Shown here piece after piece: positions 8,904 through 17,776 of a DNA stretch of 64,000 nt. The DNA is from Spectribacter hydrogenoxidans (GTDB taxonomy: Bacteria; Pseudomonadota; Gammaproteobacteria; Nevskiales; Salinisphaeraceae). The notes under the pieces are model-generated. The model had not been told where the DNA came from. It ran no database searches and saw only the letters and a program-made list of their open reading frames with translations. The stretch spans positions 1-64,000 of the forward strand of contig NZ_JAVRIB010000014.1 in NCBI RefSeq assembly GCF_031846275.1, read 5' to 3'. A program made the position numbers and the translations under genes. Positions within the stretch are counted from its first letter, which is position 1. Each line of letters opens with the position of its first letter.

Positions 8904-10811
8904 ATGCCCACGATTACCCTGCCTGACGGTTCCACCAAATCCTTCGATCATCCCGTTACCGTCATGCAGGTGGCGGAATCCATCGGCCCCGGGCTGGCAA
9001 AGGCGACGCTGGCGGGCCGTGTGGACGGCGAACTGGTCGATGCCTGCGTGGCAATCGATCACGACGCGTCGCTGGAAATCGTTACTCCCCACGATGACGA
9101 CGGCGTGGATATCATCCGCCACTCCTGTGCCCATCTGCTGGGGCAGGCGCTCAAGACGCTGTATCCGGACGTGAAGATGGCCATCGGTCCCGTGATCGAG
9201 GACGGCTTCTACTACGATGTCGCGCTCGATCGCACGCTCACGCCGGAGGATCTGGCGGCCATCGAGGCCCGGATGCTGGAACTGGCGGAACGCGATCACG
9301 AGGTGATTCGCGAAGTGGTCAGCCGCGAGCAGGCGCTGGCCGCGTTCGAGCGGCGCAACGAGCCCTACAAGCAGGCCATCGTGCGCGAGATTCCGGACGG
9401 CGAGACCATTGCGCTGTACCACCACGAAGACTACACGGACATGTGCAAGGGTCCGCACGTGCCCAATTCCCGGCATCTGCGCGCCTTCAAGCTGACCAGC
9501 CTGGCCGGGGCCTACTGGCGGGGTGACTCGAACAACGAGATGCTCACGCGCATCTACGGCACCGCCTGGGCCAACAAGAAGGATCTGAAGGCTTACCTCG
9601 AACGCATCGAGGAGGCCAAAAAGCGCGATCACCGCGCCATCGGCCGCCGGCTGGACTACTTCCACCTGCAGGAAGAGGCGCCGGGCATGGTCTTCTGGCA
9701 CGACCGCGGCTGGAAGATCTACCTGACCATTACTGATTACATTCGTCGCAAGCTGGATGCCCGCGGCTACCGCGAAGTGCATACGCCGAGCATCATCGAC
9801 CTGTCGCTGTGGAAGAAGTCCGGCCATGCCGACAAGTTCGCGGACGACATGTTTCTGACCGGCTCGGAAGACCGCCAGTACGCGGTCAAGCCGATGAATT
9901 GCCCGGCCCACGTGCAGATATTCAACCGCGGGCTGACCAGCTATCGCGACCTGCCCATCCGGCTGGCGGAGTTCGGCTCCTGCCACCGCAACGAGGCCTC
10001 CGGCACGCTGCACGGGCTGATGCGGGTGCGCGGCTTCGTCCAGGACGACGCCCATATCTTCTGCACCGAGGAACAGATTGCCGACGAGGTTTCCGCCTTT
10101 ATCGATCTGGTCTACGAGGTCTACGCCGACTTCGGCTTCGAGGACGTCTCGGTCAAGCTCTCGACCCGGCCGGAACAGCGGGTGGGATCGGACGAGGTCT
10201 GGGACAAGGCCGAAGCCGCGCTGGAGGCAAGCCTCAACGTCAAGAAGCTGGACTGGCAGTTGCAACCGGGCGAGGGCGCCTTCTACGGCCCCAAGATCGA
10301 ATTCGCCCTGCGCGACTGCCTCAACCGTGTCTGGCAGCTGGGCACCGTGCAGCTGGATTTCGCCATGCCCGAGCGCCTTGGCGCCGAATACGTGGACGAA
10401 CACAGCGAGCGGCGCACCCCGGTGATGATCCACCGCGCCATCCTCGGGTCGCTGGAGCGCTTCATCGGTATTCTCATCGAACACCACGCCGGTTCGTTGC
10501 CGCTGTGGCTGGCGCCGGTGCAGGCGGTGGTGCTCAATATCACCGATCGGCAGTTCGATTACGCCGCCGAAGTGGCCGAAACCCTGACCGCCGCGGGATT
10601 GCGTGTTGAAAATGACTTGAGAAACGAGAAGATCGGTTATAAAATCCGCGAGCAAACGCTTCAGCGCATTCCCTACCTCCTGGTCCTTGGCGACCGGGAA
10701 GTCGAAACCCGTACCGTTGCGGTACGCACCAGGGAAGGCGAGGATCTCGGCGCCATCGAGTTGAATGAACTCACCGATCGGCTGGTTCGGGAAGTCGCCG
10801 AGCGCGGGTAG
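8904..10811 (+). CDS. thrS: Threonyl-tRNA synthetase
   Basis: 635 residues, usual size. N-terminal TGS domain (about 1-63, 'ITLPDGSTKSF'), the editing domain with 'HSCAHLLGQA' and 'YTDMCKGPHVPNS', then the class-II catalytic core with 'KPMNCPAHVQIF' (Zn-ligand Cys), 'RLAEFGSCHRNE' (motif 2) and 'RAILGSLERF' (motif 3), and the anticodon-binding domain from about 535. It charges tRNA-Thr in the cytoplasm. ATG 8904 has GGAGG upstream. It leads the translation cluster with infC, rpmI and rplT. Confidence 0.98.
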   Translation: MPTITLPDGSTKSFDHPVTVMQVAESIGPGLAKATLAGRVDGELVDACVAIDHDASLEIVTPHDDDGVDIIRHSCAHLLGQALKTLYPDVKMAIGPVIEDGFYYDVALDRTLTPEDLAAIEARMLELAERDHEVIREVVSREQALAAFERRNEPYKQAIVREIPDGETIALYHHEDYTDMCKGPHVPNSRHLRAFKLTSLAGAYWRGDSNNEMLTRIYGTAWANKKDLKAYLERIEEAKKRDHRAIGRRLDYFHLQEEAPGMVFWHDRGWKIYLTITDYIRRKLDARGYREVHTPSIIDLSLWKKSGHADKFADDMFLTGSEDRQYAVKPMNCPAHVQIFNRGLTSYRDLPIRLAEFGSCHRNEASGTLHGLMRVRGFVQDDAHIFCTEEQIADEVSAFIDLVYEVYADFGFEDVSVKLSTRPEQRVGSDEVWDKAEAALEASLNVKKLDWQLQPGEGAFYGPKIEFALRDCLNRVWQLGTVQLDFAMPERLGAEYVDEHSERRTPVMIHRAILGSLERFIGILIEHHAGSLPLWLAPVQAVVLNITDRQFDYAAEVAETLTAAGLRVENDLRNEKIGYKIREQTLQRIPYLLVLGDREVETRTVAVRTREGEDLGAIELNELTDRLVREVAERG

Positions 10812-10820
10812 CGACAGGAA

Positions 10821-10854
10821 CCGGCAGCCCGGCACACCGAGCAGCCGGCTTTTT
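10821..10854 (+). terminator. Possible terminator/attenuator between thrS and infC
   Basis: A hairpin CCGGC-A-GC paired with GC-A-GCCGG (10821-10848) is followed at once by five T residues (10850-10854). The stem has one A-A mismatch. It sits just before the infC ribosome-binding site, so it may reduce read-through from thrS; infC would then also need its own promoter within thrS, as known in E. coli. Confidence 0.4.
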
Positions 10855-10874
10855 CGTTATTGGAGGATGCGAAT

Positions 10875-11426
10875 ATCGCTTCTGGACAAAAGGATCGGCG
10901 CAACGAGGACATAACCGCGCCCGAAGTACGGGTGATCGCGCCGGATGGGGAACAGGTCGGCGTACTGAGCCGCGAAGATGCCCTGGCCAAGGCGGCCGAG
11001 TACGAACTGGATCTGGTCGAAGTCTCCCCGAACGCGCTGCCACCGGTCGCGCGGATCATGGATTACGGCAAGCACGTCTTCCACAAGAGCAAATCGCAGC
11101 AGACCGCGCGCAAGAAGACCAAGCAGACCCAGCTCAAGGAGATGAAGTTCCGCCCCGGCACCGACGTGGGCGACTACAACATCAAGCTGCGCAAGCTGCG
11201 CGAATTCCTTGAGGAAGGCGACAAGATCAAGGTGACCCTGCGGTTTCGCGGGCGGGAAATGGCCCACCAGGAACTCGGGCTCGAACTGCTGGACAGGGTT
11301 CGGGATGACCTCGAGGACATGGCCTCCGTCGAGCAGAAGCCGGAAATGCAGGGCCGATTGATGACCATGGTGATGGCGCCGCTCAAGACAGCGAAAGGCG
11401 CCAGGGCCAAAGCCACCAGCGAATAA
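10875..11426 (+). CDS. infC: Translation initiation factor IF-3, probable AUC start
   Basis: 183 residues if started at the ATC at 10875. IF-3 binds the 30S subunit and proofreads start codons. A strong GGAGG (10862-10866) lies 8 bases before this ATC; a TTG at 10860 would overlap the ribosome-binding site itself and is implausible. No ATG or GTG fits. The mature N-terminus 'RRNEDITAPEVRVIAPDGEQ' and the C-domain 'MKFRPGTDVGDYNIKLRK' are typical. E. coli infC uses AUU, and IF-3 discriminates against such codons, giving negative autoregulation; the same logic would apply here. Confidence 0.95.
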   Translation: MASGQKDRRNEDITAPEVRVIAPDGEQVGVLSREDALAKAAEYELDLVEVSPNALPPVARIMDYGKHVFHKSKSQQTARKKTKQTQLKEMKFRPGTDVGDYNIKLRKLREFLEEGDKIKVTLRFRGREMAHQELGLELLDRVRDDLEDMASVEQKPEMQGRLMTMVMAPLKTAKGARAKATSE

Positions 11427-11438
11427 GGCGAATAGATA

Positions 11439-11636
11439 ATGCCCAAACTCAAGACCAACCGCGGTGCCGCCAAGCGTTTCAAGCGCGCCGGCAGCGGCAA
11501 GTGGCGTCGGCATCATGCCAACGCCAACCACATTCTCACCAAGAAGGCGGCGAAGCGTAAGCGTCGTCTGGCGACGGATGCAGTGGTAGCCGATTCCGAT
11601 CAGCGGTCGCTCGACCGGCTGATGCCCTACCAGTAA
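11439..11636 (+). CDS. rpmI: 50S ribosomal protein L35
   Basis: 65 residues, highly basic, with the L35 signature 'KTNRGAAKRFKRAGSGKWRRH' split across the N-terminus and 'HILTKKAAKRKRRL'. It is a component of the large ribosomal subunit. It lies 12 bp after infC and 27 bp before rplT, in the conserved infC-rpmI-rplT order. Confidence 0.97.
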   Translation: MPKLKTNRGAAKRFKRAGSGKWRRHHANANHILTKKAAKRKRRLATDAVVADSDQRSLDRLMPYQ

Positions 11637-11663
11637 CGCTCGCGTTTTTACAGGAATTCGATC

Positions 11664-12020
11664 ATGGCAAGAGTCAGTCGCGGCGTCACCGCCAAGGCGC
11701 GCCACAAGAAGGTTCTCAAGCAGGCCAAGGGTTACTACGGCGCCCGTAGCCGCAGCTACCGCGTTGCCCGGCAGGCGGTCTTCAAGTCCGGCCAGTACGC
11801 GTACCGTGACCGCCGCCAGCGCAAGCGGCAGTTCCGGGCGCTGTGGATTACCCGCATCAATGCGGCCGCCAAGGAAGCGGGGCTGTCCTACAGCCGTCTG
11901 ATCCACGGGCTCGACCAGGCCGGTATCGAGCTGGATCGCAAGGTGCTGGCCGACATGGCTGTCCAGGACAAGGCCGCGTTTACCGCGGTGGTGGAAAAGG
12001 CCCGGGCCGCGCTGGCCTGA
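11664..12020 (+). CDS. rplT: 50S ribosomal protein L20
   Basis: 118 residues, the standard length. N-terminal basic extension 'ARVSRGVTAKARHKKVLKQ' and the globular part with 'ALWITRINAAAKEAGLSYSR' are diagnostic. L20 binds 23S rRNA early in 50S assembly, and in E. coli represses rpmI-rplT translation. A strong terminator follows. Confidence 0.98.
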   Translation: MARVSRGVTAKARHKKVLKQAKGYYGARSRSYRVARQAVFKSGQYAYRDRRQRKRQFRALWITRINAAAKEAGLSYSRLIHGLDQAGIELDRKVLADMAVQDKAAFTAVVEKARAALA

Positions 12021-12064
12021 CGCGTCCCGGCTGCGCGCTGATTGCGCGGCCGCCGGTTATCGTG

Positions 12065-12103
12065 CAGGGGAAAGGCCATACGGGTCTTTCCCCTGTTTGT
12101 TTT
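12065..12103 (+). terminator. Rho-independent terminator after rplT / before pheS
   Basis: A perfect 10-bp stem CAGGGGAAAG (12065-12074) and CTTTCCCCTG (12086-12095), loop 11 nt, followed by TTTGTTTT. It lies 20 bp before the pheS start. In E. coli a pheM leader peptide attenuates at this place; here I find no phenylalanine-rich leader ORF in the 45 bp before the hairpin, so it is either a plain terminator or controlled differently. Confidence 0.85.
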
Positions 12104-12122
12104 GGTAGACGGAAAATACCCG

Positions 12123-13121
12123 ATGGCTGATCTGGAAGGCCTGCTGCAACAGGCACGATCCGAGGTAGCGGATGCCGCCGATCTGGCGGCGCTGGACAGC
12201 GTTCGGGTGGCCTATCTGGGCAAGAAGGGCAGCGTCACCCAGCAGCTCAAGACGCTCGGGGATCTGCCCGCGGATCAGCGCCGCGAGGCCGGGCAGCGCA
12301 TCAACGAGGTCAAACAGGCGGTAGCCGAGGCCATCGACAGCCGCAAGGCCGACCTGGAAGCGGCCGAGCGCGACCGCCAGCTTGCCGCCGAGGCGGTGGA
12401 CGTCACCCTGCCGGGCCGCGGCGAACGTCCCGGGGCGTTGCATCCGATTACCCGCACCATGTCCCGCATCGAGGCCATTCTCGGCCGCGCCGGCTTCGCC
12501 ATTGCCGAAGGCCCGGAGATCGAGGACGACTACCACAACTTCGAAGCCCTCAACGTGCCGCCCGAGCATCCTGCCCGGGCCATGCAGGACACCTTCTACC
12601 TTGACGGCGGCTCGCGCCTGCTGCGCACCCACACCTCGCCGGTGCAGATCCGCGTGATGGAGCACCAGCCGCCGCCCATCCGCATCATTGCTCCAGGCCG
12701 CGTCTACCGCTGCGATTCCGATCGCACCCACAGCCCCATGTTCCACCAGGTGGAAGGGTTGTACGTGGCCGAGAACGTCTGCTTCGCCGAACTGCGCGCC
12801 GACCTGCAGGCGTTTCTCGAAGCCTTCTTCGAGACCGAACTGACCCTGCGTTTCCGGCCTTCCTATTTCCCGTTCACCGAGCCCTCGGCCGAGGTCGACA
12901 TCGACCGCGCCGGCTTGAATCTCGGCACCGGCTGGATGGAGGTTCTGGGCTGCGGCATGGTCCATCCCAACGTGCTGGCCTCGGTGGGCATCGACGCCGA
13001 ACGCTATACCGGCTACGCCTTCGGCATGGGGGTCGAGCGCCTGGCCATGCTGCGTTACGGCGTGGACGACCTGCGGCTGTTCTACGACAACGATCTGCGC
13101 TTCCTGCGCCAGTTCGCATAG
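12123..13121 (+). CDS. pheS: Phenylalanyl-tRNA synthetase alpha subunit
   Basis: 332 residues from ATG 12123, matching the family (E. coli 327). An N-terminal coiled coil (about 1-85) contacts tRNA. The class-II core has 'HPITRTMSRIEAIL', motif 2 'RVYRCDSDRTHSPMFHQVEG' and motif 3 'GFGMGVERLAMLRY'-like 'AFGMGVERLAMLRYG'. It forms the alpha2-beta2 enzyme with PheT, encoded 11 bp downstream. An upstream in-frame extension to 12042 covers the terminator and is not credible. Confidence 0.97.
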   Translation: MADLEGLLQQARSEVADAADLAALDSVRVAYLGKKGSVTQQLKTLGDLPADQRREAGQRINEVKQAVAEAIDSRKADLEAAERDRQLAAEAVDVTLPGRGERPGALHPITRTMSRIEAILGRAGFAIAEGPEIEDDYHNFEALNVPPEHPARAMQDTFYLDGGSRLLRTHTSPVQIRVMEHQPPPIRIIAPGRVYRCDSDRTHSPMFHQVEGLYVAENVCFAELRADLQAFLEAFFETELTLRFRPSYFPFTEPSAEVDIDRAGLNLGTGWMEVLGCGMVHPNVLASVGIDAERYTGYAFGMGVERLAMLRYGVDDLRLFYDNDLRFLRQFA

Positions 13122-13132
13122 CTGGGGGCTAC

Positions 13133-15514
13133 GTGAAATTCAACGAACAGTGGCTGCGGTCCTGGGTTAACCCGGCAGTAGACACGGAAGAACTCTGCCA
13201 GCAGCTCACCATGGCCGGCCTGGAAGTCGATGAAACCGCCCCGGCCGGACCGGCGTTGAACGACGTGGTGGTCGGCCGGATTCAGGCCGTCAGCCCGCAC
13301 CCCGATGCCGACAAGCTCAGCATCTGCCAGGTCGAGACCGGCGCGGCGGAACCCGCGAGCATCGTCTGCGGCGCGCCCAACGCCGCGGCCGGGCTGGTTG
13401 TGCCGGTGGCGTTGCCGGGGGCAACGCTGCCCAACGGCCTGGCGGTCGAAGCCGCGGCAATCCGGGGCGTTGCCTCGGCGGGCATGCTCTGTTCGGCGGC
13501 CGAACTGGGATTGAGCGACGATGCCGCGGGCCTGATGGCGCTGGATGCCGATGCCGTCATCGGAACACCGCTGGCCGATCATCTGGCGCTGAACGACACG
13601 GTCATCGATATCGACCTGACCCCCAACCGCGGCGATTGCCTCAGCCTGCGCGGCATCGCCCGCGAGGTCGGCGTCTGGAACCGCCTGTCGGTGATTGAAC
13701 CGGATATCGCCGACGTCGGGGTGGGCACGGACGACACCCGCCCGGTAATCATCGAGGCGGAAGCGGACTGCCGTATCTACGCCGGGCGGGTGATCAAGGG
13801 CATCGATGTGGCCGCCCGCACCCCCGACTGGATGCGCGAGCGCCTGCGCCGGGCCGGTATCCGCCCGATCTTCCCGGTGGTGGATGTCACCAACTACGTG
13901 CTGCTGGAACTCGGCCAGCCGATGCACGCGTTCGATCAGCACAGGTTGCAGGGCGAGGTCCGGGTTCGCCGGGCGACAAACGGTGAAACGCTGACCCTGC
14001 TGGATGATCAGGCAATCACCCTGGATGAGCACACGCTGGTGATTGCCGACACGGACGGACCGGTTGCCATGGCCGGCGTCATGGGCGGCGCCCAAACCGC
14101 GGTGGGCGAGGACACGGTCGATGTGTTCCTCGAGAGCGCCTGTTTCACCCCGAGCGCCGTGGCTGGCACCGGCCGGCGCTACAAGCTTCATACCGACTCG
14201 CTGCACCGGTTCGAGCGTGGCGTCGATCCGATGCTGGCGCCACAGGCCCTGCAGCGCGCCACCGCGCTGATCCAACAGATCGCCGGCGGCCGGGCTGGTC
14301 CGGTCACGCTGGCCGGCGAAGCCCGTTCGAATCCCGCCAGCGTGACGCTGCGTGCCGATCGCCTGGCCCGGCTGCTGGGCACCACCGTACCCGATGCCGA
14401 GATCACGGACATCCTGGAACGCCTGGGCATGCGGATCGAGGCCGGCGGCGAGCCGGGCGTCTGGCAGGTCACGCCGCCCAGTCACCGCTACGATATCGCG
14501 CTCGAGGCCGATCTGATCGAGGAAGTGGCCCGCATCCATGGCTACGATCACCTGCCGGCCGAACCGCGCCCGGTGCACGCGCCGATCACCACCCAGCCCG
14601 AATCCCGGCGGTCGATCAGCCGCATCCGCGATGTGCTGTGTCAGCGTGGCTACGACGAGGCCATTAGCTACAGCTTCGTCGACCGGCAGCTGCAGGGCGC
14701 ACTGGGCGCCGGGCAGGGCGCCATCGACCTGGACAACCCCATCGCCGCCCAGCATGCCCAGATGCGTACCACTCTCTGGAGCAGTCTGTTGCCCTGCTGG
14801 CAGCACAACCGCCGCCGGCAGCAGCACCGCGTACGGCTGTTCGAGATCGGACTGCGCTTCGAGCGCGGCGACGGCGACGACATCCGCCAGACGTCCACGT
14901 TGGCCGGCCTGGTCGATGGCCCGGCCACGCCCGAGCACTGGGACGGCGGCACCCGGGCGATCGACTTCTTCGACGCCAAGGGCGACATCGAAGCCCTATT
15001 CGGCGGACGGGCCGAACAGCTCGAGTGGACCGCCGATCAGCCCGCCGGCCTGCACCCGGGCCGGAGCGCCACGATCCGGCTGGATGGCAAGCCGGTCGGC
15101 CGTCTGGGCCAGTTGCATCCGAGTCTGTCAAAAGATCTTGAAAGCAAGCACTTGCCCTATGTTTTTGAACTGAATTACGAAGCTATCCAGCAGACACGGG
15201 TGCCGCGCTTCGAAAGCGTCAGCGAGTACCCGGAAGTCCGGCGAGACCTTGCCCTGACGGTGCCCGATCAACAGGCGGTTGGCGGCCTTCTGGCGACGAT
15301 CCGGCAACTGGATCAGCCCTGGCTGACCGCTATTCGCGTATTTGATGTCTTCCGAGGCGGCGACCTTGAGACGGGTTTCAAGAGCGTCGCTTTGGGCTTG
15401 ATTTTTCAGGATAAAACGAGCACATTGAGCCACGAAAGCGTGGACGAAGCGGTGAACCGCATTACCGAAGCGCTCAATCACGACTGCGGTGCGCAGGTCA
15501 GGGGGCATTCGTAA
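13133..15514 (+). CDS. pheT: Phenylalanyl-tRNA synthetase beta subunit
   Basis: 793 residues starting with GTG at 13133 ('MKFNEQWLRSWV'). It contains the tRNA-binding EMAP-like domain (about 40-150), B3/B4 editing domain with 'DLTPNRGDCLSLRGIAREV', B5 domain, a catalytically inactive synthetase-like core and the C-terminal FDX-ACB anticodon-binding domain ('FESVSEYPEVRRDLAL'). It edits mischarged Tyr-tRNA-Phe and binds the anticodon. The ihfA start follows its stop by one base. Confidence 0.98.
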   Translation: MKFNEQWLRSWVNPAVDTEELCQQLTMAGLEVDETAPAGPALNDVVVGRIQAVSPHPDADKLSICQVETGAAEPASIVCGAPNAAAGLVVPVALPGATLPNGLAVEAAAIRGVASAGMLCSAAELGLSDDAAGLMALDADAVIGTPLADHLALNDTVIDIDLTPNRGDCLSLRGIAREVGVWNRLSVIEPDIADVGVGTDDTRPVIIEAEADCRIYAGRVIKGIDVAARTPDWMRERLRRAGIRPIFPVVDVTNYVLLELGQPMHAFDQHRLQGEVRVRRATNGETLTLLDDQAITLDEHTLVIADTDGPVAMAGVMGGAQTAVGEDTVDVFLESACFTPSAVAGTGRRYKLHTDSLHRFERGVDPMLAPQALQRATALIQQIAGGRAGPVTLAGEARSNPASVTLRADRLARLLGTTVPDAEITDILERLGMRIEAGGEPGVWQVTPPSHRYDIALEADLIEEVARIHGYDHLPAEPRPVHAPITTQPESRRSISRIRDVLCQRGYDEAISYSFVDRQLQGALGAGQGAIDLDNPIAAQHAQMRTTLWSSLLPCWQHNRRRQQHRVRLFEIGLRFERGDGDDIRQTSTLAGLVDGPATPEHWDGGTRAIDFFDAKGDIEALFGGRAEQLEWTADQPAGLHPGRSATIRLDGKPVGRLGQLHPSLSKDLESKHLPYVFELNYEAIQQTRVPRFESVSEYPEVRRDLALTVPDQQAVGGLLATIRQLDQPWLTAIRVFDVFRGGDLETGFKSVALGLIFQDKTSTLSHESVDEAVNRITEALNHDCGAQVRGHS

Positions 15515-15515
15515 C

Positions 15516-15815
15516 GTGGCACTAACAAAAGCAGAACTCGCCGAAGCATTGTTCGAGGAACTCGGGTTCAACAAGCGCGAAGCCAAGGATTTCGTCGACT
15601 CGTTCTTCGAGGAAATCCGCACCACGCTGGAAGGCGGGGAATACGTCAAGCTCTCCGGCTTCGGCAATTTTGAATTGCGCGACAAGAACCAGCGCCCCGG
15701 ACGCAATCCCAAGACTGGCGAAGAGATCCCGATCTCCGCACGCCGCGTCGTGACCTTCCGGCCGGGTCAGAAGTTGCGGGCGCGAGTGGAAACCAGTGTC
15801 AGCACTGACAGCTAG
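15516..15815 (+). CDS. ihfA: Integration host factor alpha subunit
   Basis: 99 residues from GTG 15516. The HU/IHF fold is clear: 'LTKAELAEALFEELGFNKREAKDFVDSFFEEI', the beta-arm with 'GFGNFELRDKNQRPGRNPKTGEEIPI' and the conserved Pro that intercalates into bent DNA, and 'RRVVTFRPGQKLRARVE'. The partner IhfB is not in the window. Location after pheT is the standard gammaproteobacterial arrangement. Its end overlaps the next gene by 20 bp. Confidence 0.97.
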   Translation: MALTKAELAEALFEELGFNKREAKDFVDSFFEEIRTTLEGGEYVKLSGFGNFELRDKNQRPGRNPKTGEEIPISARRVVTFRPGQKLRARVETSVSTDS

Positions 15816-16161
15816 AGAGCTTCCCCCCATCCCGGAGAAGCGCTACTTCACCATCGGTGAGGTCAGCGAACTCTGCCTGGTCAAACCCCACGTCCTGCGT
15901 TACTGGGAGCAGGAATTCCCCCAGTTGCGCCCGTCCAAGCGCCGCGGCAATCGCCGCTACTACAAGCAGCAGGACATCATGGTGGTCCGCGACATCCGCG
16001 AACTGCTCTACGAACAGGGCTTCACCATCAACGGCGCCCGCGCCCAGCTGCGCGAGAAGAACAAGGCCGTGTCCGTGGCCCCGCCCGGCAGCGCCAGCGA
16101 CTCGCTCGCCAAGATCCGCGCTGAACTGGAAGCCATTATCGCGGGATTGGAGAAGGAGTGA
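15796..16161 (+). CDS. MerR-family transcriptional regulator
   Basis: 121 residues from a GTG at 15796, inside the 3' end of ihfA. The MerR-type winged helix begins 'RYFTIGEVSELCLVKPHVLRYWEQEFPQLRPSKRRGNRRYY' (residues 16-57), followed by 'VVRDIRELLYEQGFTINGARAQL' and a short coiled coil. There is no effector domain or cysteine cluster. This small MerR protein downstream of ihfA is conserved in many gammaproteobacteria but its target is not established. Confidence 0.9.
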   Translation: MSALTARELPPIPEKRYFTIGEVSELCLVKPHVLRYWEQEFPQLRPSKRRGNRRYYKQQDIMVVRDIRELLYEQGFTINGARAQLREKNKAVSVAPPGSASDSLAKIRAELEAIIAGLEKE

Positions 16162-16286
16162 CTGCTTCGACGGGCGGAATGAATTCGGTCTTACGGCCAA
16201 TCGGGCGGGGCCTTTCATCGGCGCCGGACCTGATCTTGGTTGCATCTTTTTACCGCAGACTGCTTCCGGTATCATGCGACTCGTGT

Positions 16287-16363
16287 CGGGGTATAGCGCA
16301 GCCTGGTAGCGCGTCTGCATGGGGTGCAGAAGGTCGTAGGTTCAAATCCTGCTACCCCGACCA
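16287..16363 (+). tRNA. tRNA-Pro(GGG)
   Basis: 77 nt with encoded CCA. Acceptor CGGGGTA pairs with TACCCCG; anticodon stem TCTGC/GCAGA with loop ATGGGGT gives anticodon GGG. T-arm GTAGG-TTCAAAT-CCTGC is intact. tRNA-Pro after ihfA and the MerR gene is the usual position. No detached tail copy is seen after this tRNA, unlike tRNA-Asn and tRNA-Val. Confidence 0.96.
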
Positions 16364-16632
16364 TTTCCATTTCCTTCCGTTGCCGATTGGCTGCTAAGCC
16401 AATGCTGCAACAGACCCCTCGTGTCATATCCGGCAACGCTGGGTAATACTCCGCCTGCGTCGGCCCCATCCGTCATACTGAGGCGCGAAGCGCCGCGGGC
16501 TATCTCATTTGGGTAGGCGCATTGTTTGAGCATGACCGGGGCAGGAGGTCGCCGCATCACTCCTACTGACGCCAGACTTCCTCGCCGCAGCGACGGAGAA
16601 GTGTGATGTATCGCCTCTGACACGAGCCCCGT
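16364..16632. repeat. Intergenic region with dispersed repeat
   Basis: No gene seen. It contains the palindromic repeat GAGGCGCGAAGCGCCGCGGG followed by CTATCTCAT (16480-16508), a version of which occurs at 26975-27005 and a partial one at 20169-20178. The following 60 bp also resemble 20190-20260, so this is a repeat longer than the palindrome alone. Confidence 0.6.
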
Positions 16633-17355
16633 TCATGCGAGCGGCCTGAGCGTCATCCACACCGCCCCCGGTTCGCGCTCTACTTCCATCCGGCCGTCGC
16701 CCGGATGGAAGCGGTAGGTGAGATGGCAGTAATCCCTGGGGTTGCGTAGGTAATTCGGGCTGAAGATGTCGATATTCATGCCACCTGCACGACGCGCCGA
16801 GGGCGCCACTAGGCCAGGGTGGTGGCCTTCGTGAATCGCGCGGCCGACCTGGTGTGTGAAGTCATAGCTGTCGCTGGCTACCAGCGCCGGGAAGTCCCGT
16901 TCCTTGTCGCACAGGTCGAACACCAGCGCATCCACATGGGCCGTCTTCACGCAGCGTTCGCGGATGATCGGCCGGTCGTGCCGGTCCTGGCCGCGGCCGG
17001 CCAGCTCGCGGGCAAAGTGGTAGGTCGTTTCGGCCACCGTCGTTTCCACGCTCCGTGAGCCGTACCAGACGCCGAAACTGCCGTTGGTATAACGGCTTTG
17101 CGCCCAGTTGCGATGATCGAACGGAAAGCCGACCACCCCGTACCAGGGCTCGAACGGGCGATTGATCAGCGGCTGATCCTTGCGACCGCGGGTGCGCATC
17201 TCGGCCTTCATCGCGGCCGCCGAATCCTCGTCATTGTCGACAAGCCGGTGAAAGAGATCGCGACTGCGCCGCAGGCTGACGAAGTTGCGGAACGCGTCCT
17301 CCCGGATGTGGATCGGATTGTCGAACAGCGCATCCGGCAGGCCTGCTGCCATCAT
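16633..17355 (-). CDS. RES-domain toxin
   Basis: 240 residues with a RES domain: 'SFGVWYGSRSVETTVAETTYH' carries the conserved Tyr and Glu, 'LFHRLVD' a conserved Arg and 'APSARRAGGMNIDIF' the Ser-Ala-Arg segment. RES toxins (ParT, MbcT types) degrade or modify NAD+ or ADP-ribosylate targets. It overlaps the upstream Xre-type antitoxin gene by 4 bp, forming a RES-Xre module. Which reaction it performs cannot be told from sequence. Confidence 0.85.
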   Translation of the reverse strand: MMAAGLPDALFDNPIHIREDAFRNFVSLRRSRDLFHRLVDNDEDSAAAMKAEMRTRGRKDQPLINRPFEPWYGVVGFPFDHRNWAQSRYTNGSFGVWYGSRSVETTVAETTYHFARELAGRGQDRHDRPIIRERCVKTAHVDALVFDLCDKERDFPALVASDSYDFTHQVGRAIHEGHHPGLVAPSARRAGGMNIDIFSPNYLRNPRDYCHLTYRFHPGDGRMEVEREPGAVWMTLRPLA

Positions 17356-17759
17356 TGTCCCCGCAGATAATCCAGATAGGCCCGCAGATCCCGCAACCCG
17401 GCCAGCCCCTCACGCGCCACCACCTGATAGGGCGTCAGACCCTCCAACGCCTGATCGGGCGTGCTCGCCCAGGCTTCGATGAGCTCCGGATTTTCCGGGA
17501 ACAGAATCTCCAGCGACTTGATGATGCCCATCAGATGCCCGGCGCGATCAAGGATGTCGCGCTGCTCCGGCAGGGGTGTCCCGTTGGCGTAGTTGCGCAG
17601 TGTGCTGCGCGTGCGCGGTGACAACCCTAGCATCACCGCCTGCTGGCGCCGATCTAGACCCCACAGATCGAGCAGACGCACGCACATCCTGGCCAGGCTG
17701 GCGCGTTCCTTTCGGCTGATGCTATCGGGAGCTTCGTTTGTGGTGGACAGTGCTTCCAT
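17352..17759 (-). CDS. MbcA/ParS/Xre-type antitoxin
   Basis: 135 residues from the ATG at 17759, chosen over 17780 because AAGGGTGG lies just upstream. The N-terminal Xre-like HTH ('LGLSPRTRSTLRNYANGTPLP') is followed by the DUF2384 C-terminal toxin-binding region ('PELIEAWASTPDQALEGLTPYQVVAREGLAGL'). Such antitoxins plug the NAD pocket of RES toxins and repress their own promoter. The 4-bp overlap with the toxin suggests coupled translation. Confidence 0.85.
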   Translation of the reverse strand: MEALSTTNEAPDSISRKERASLARMCVRLLDLWGLDRRQQAVMLGLSPRTRSTLRNYANGTPLPEQRDILDRAGHLMGIIKSLEILFPENPELIEAWASTPDQALEGLTPYQVVAREGLAGLRDLRAYLDYLRGQ

Positions 17760-17776
17760 GCCACCCTTTTTGTGAG

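Noticed and set aside
8769..10835. 688-codon open frame antisense to thrS
   Set aside because: Mirror of a conserved gene in GC-rich sequence; no recognisable product.
12021..12122. Phenylalanine leader peptide (pheM) and attenuator before pheS
   Set aside because: No Phe-rich short ORF precedes the hairpin; it is kept only as a terminator.
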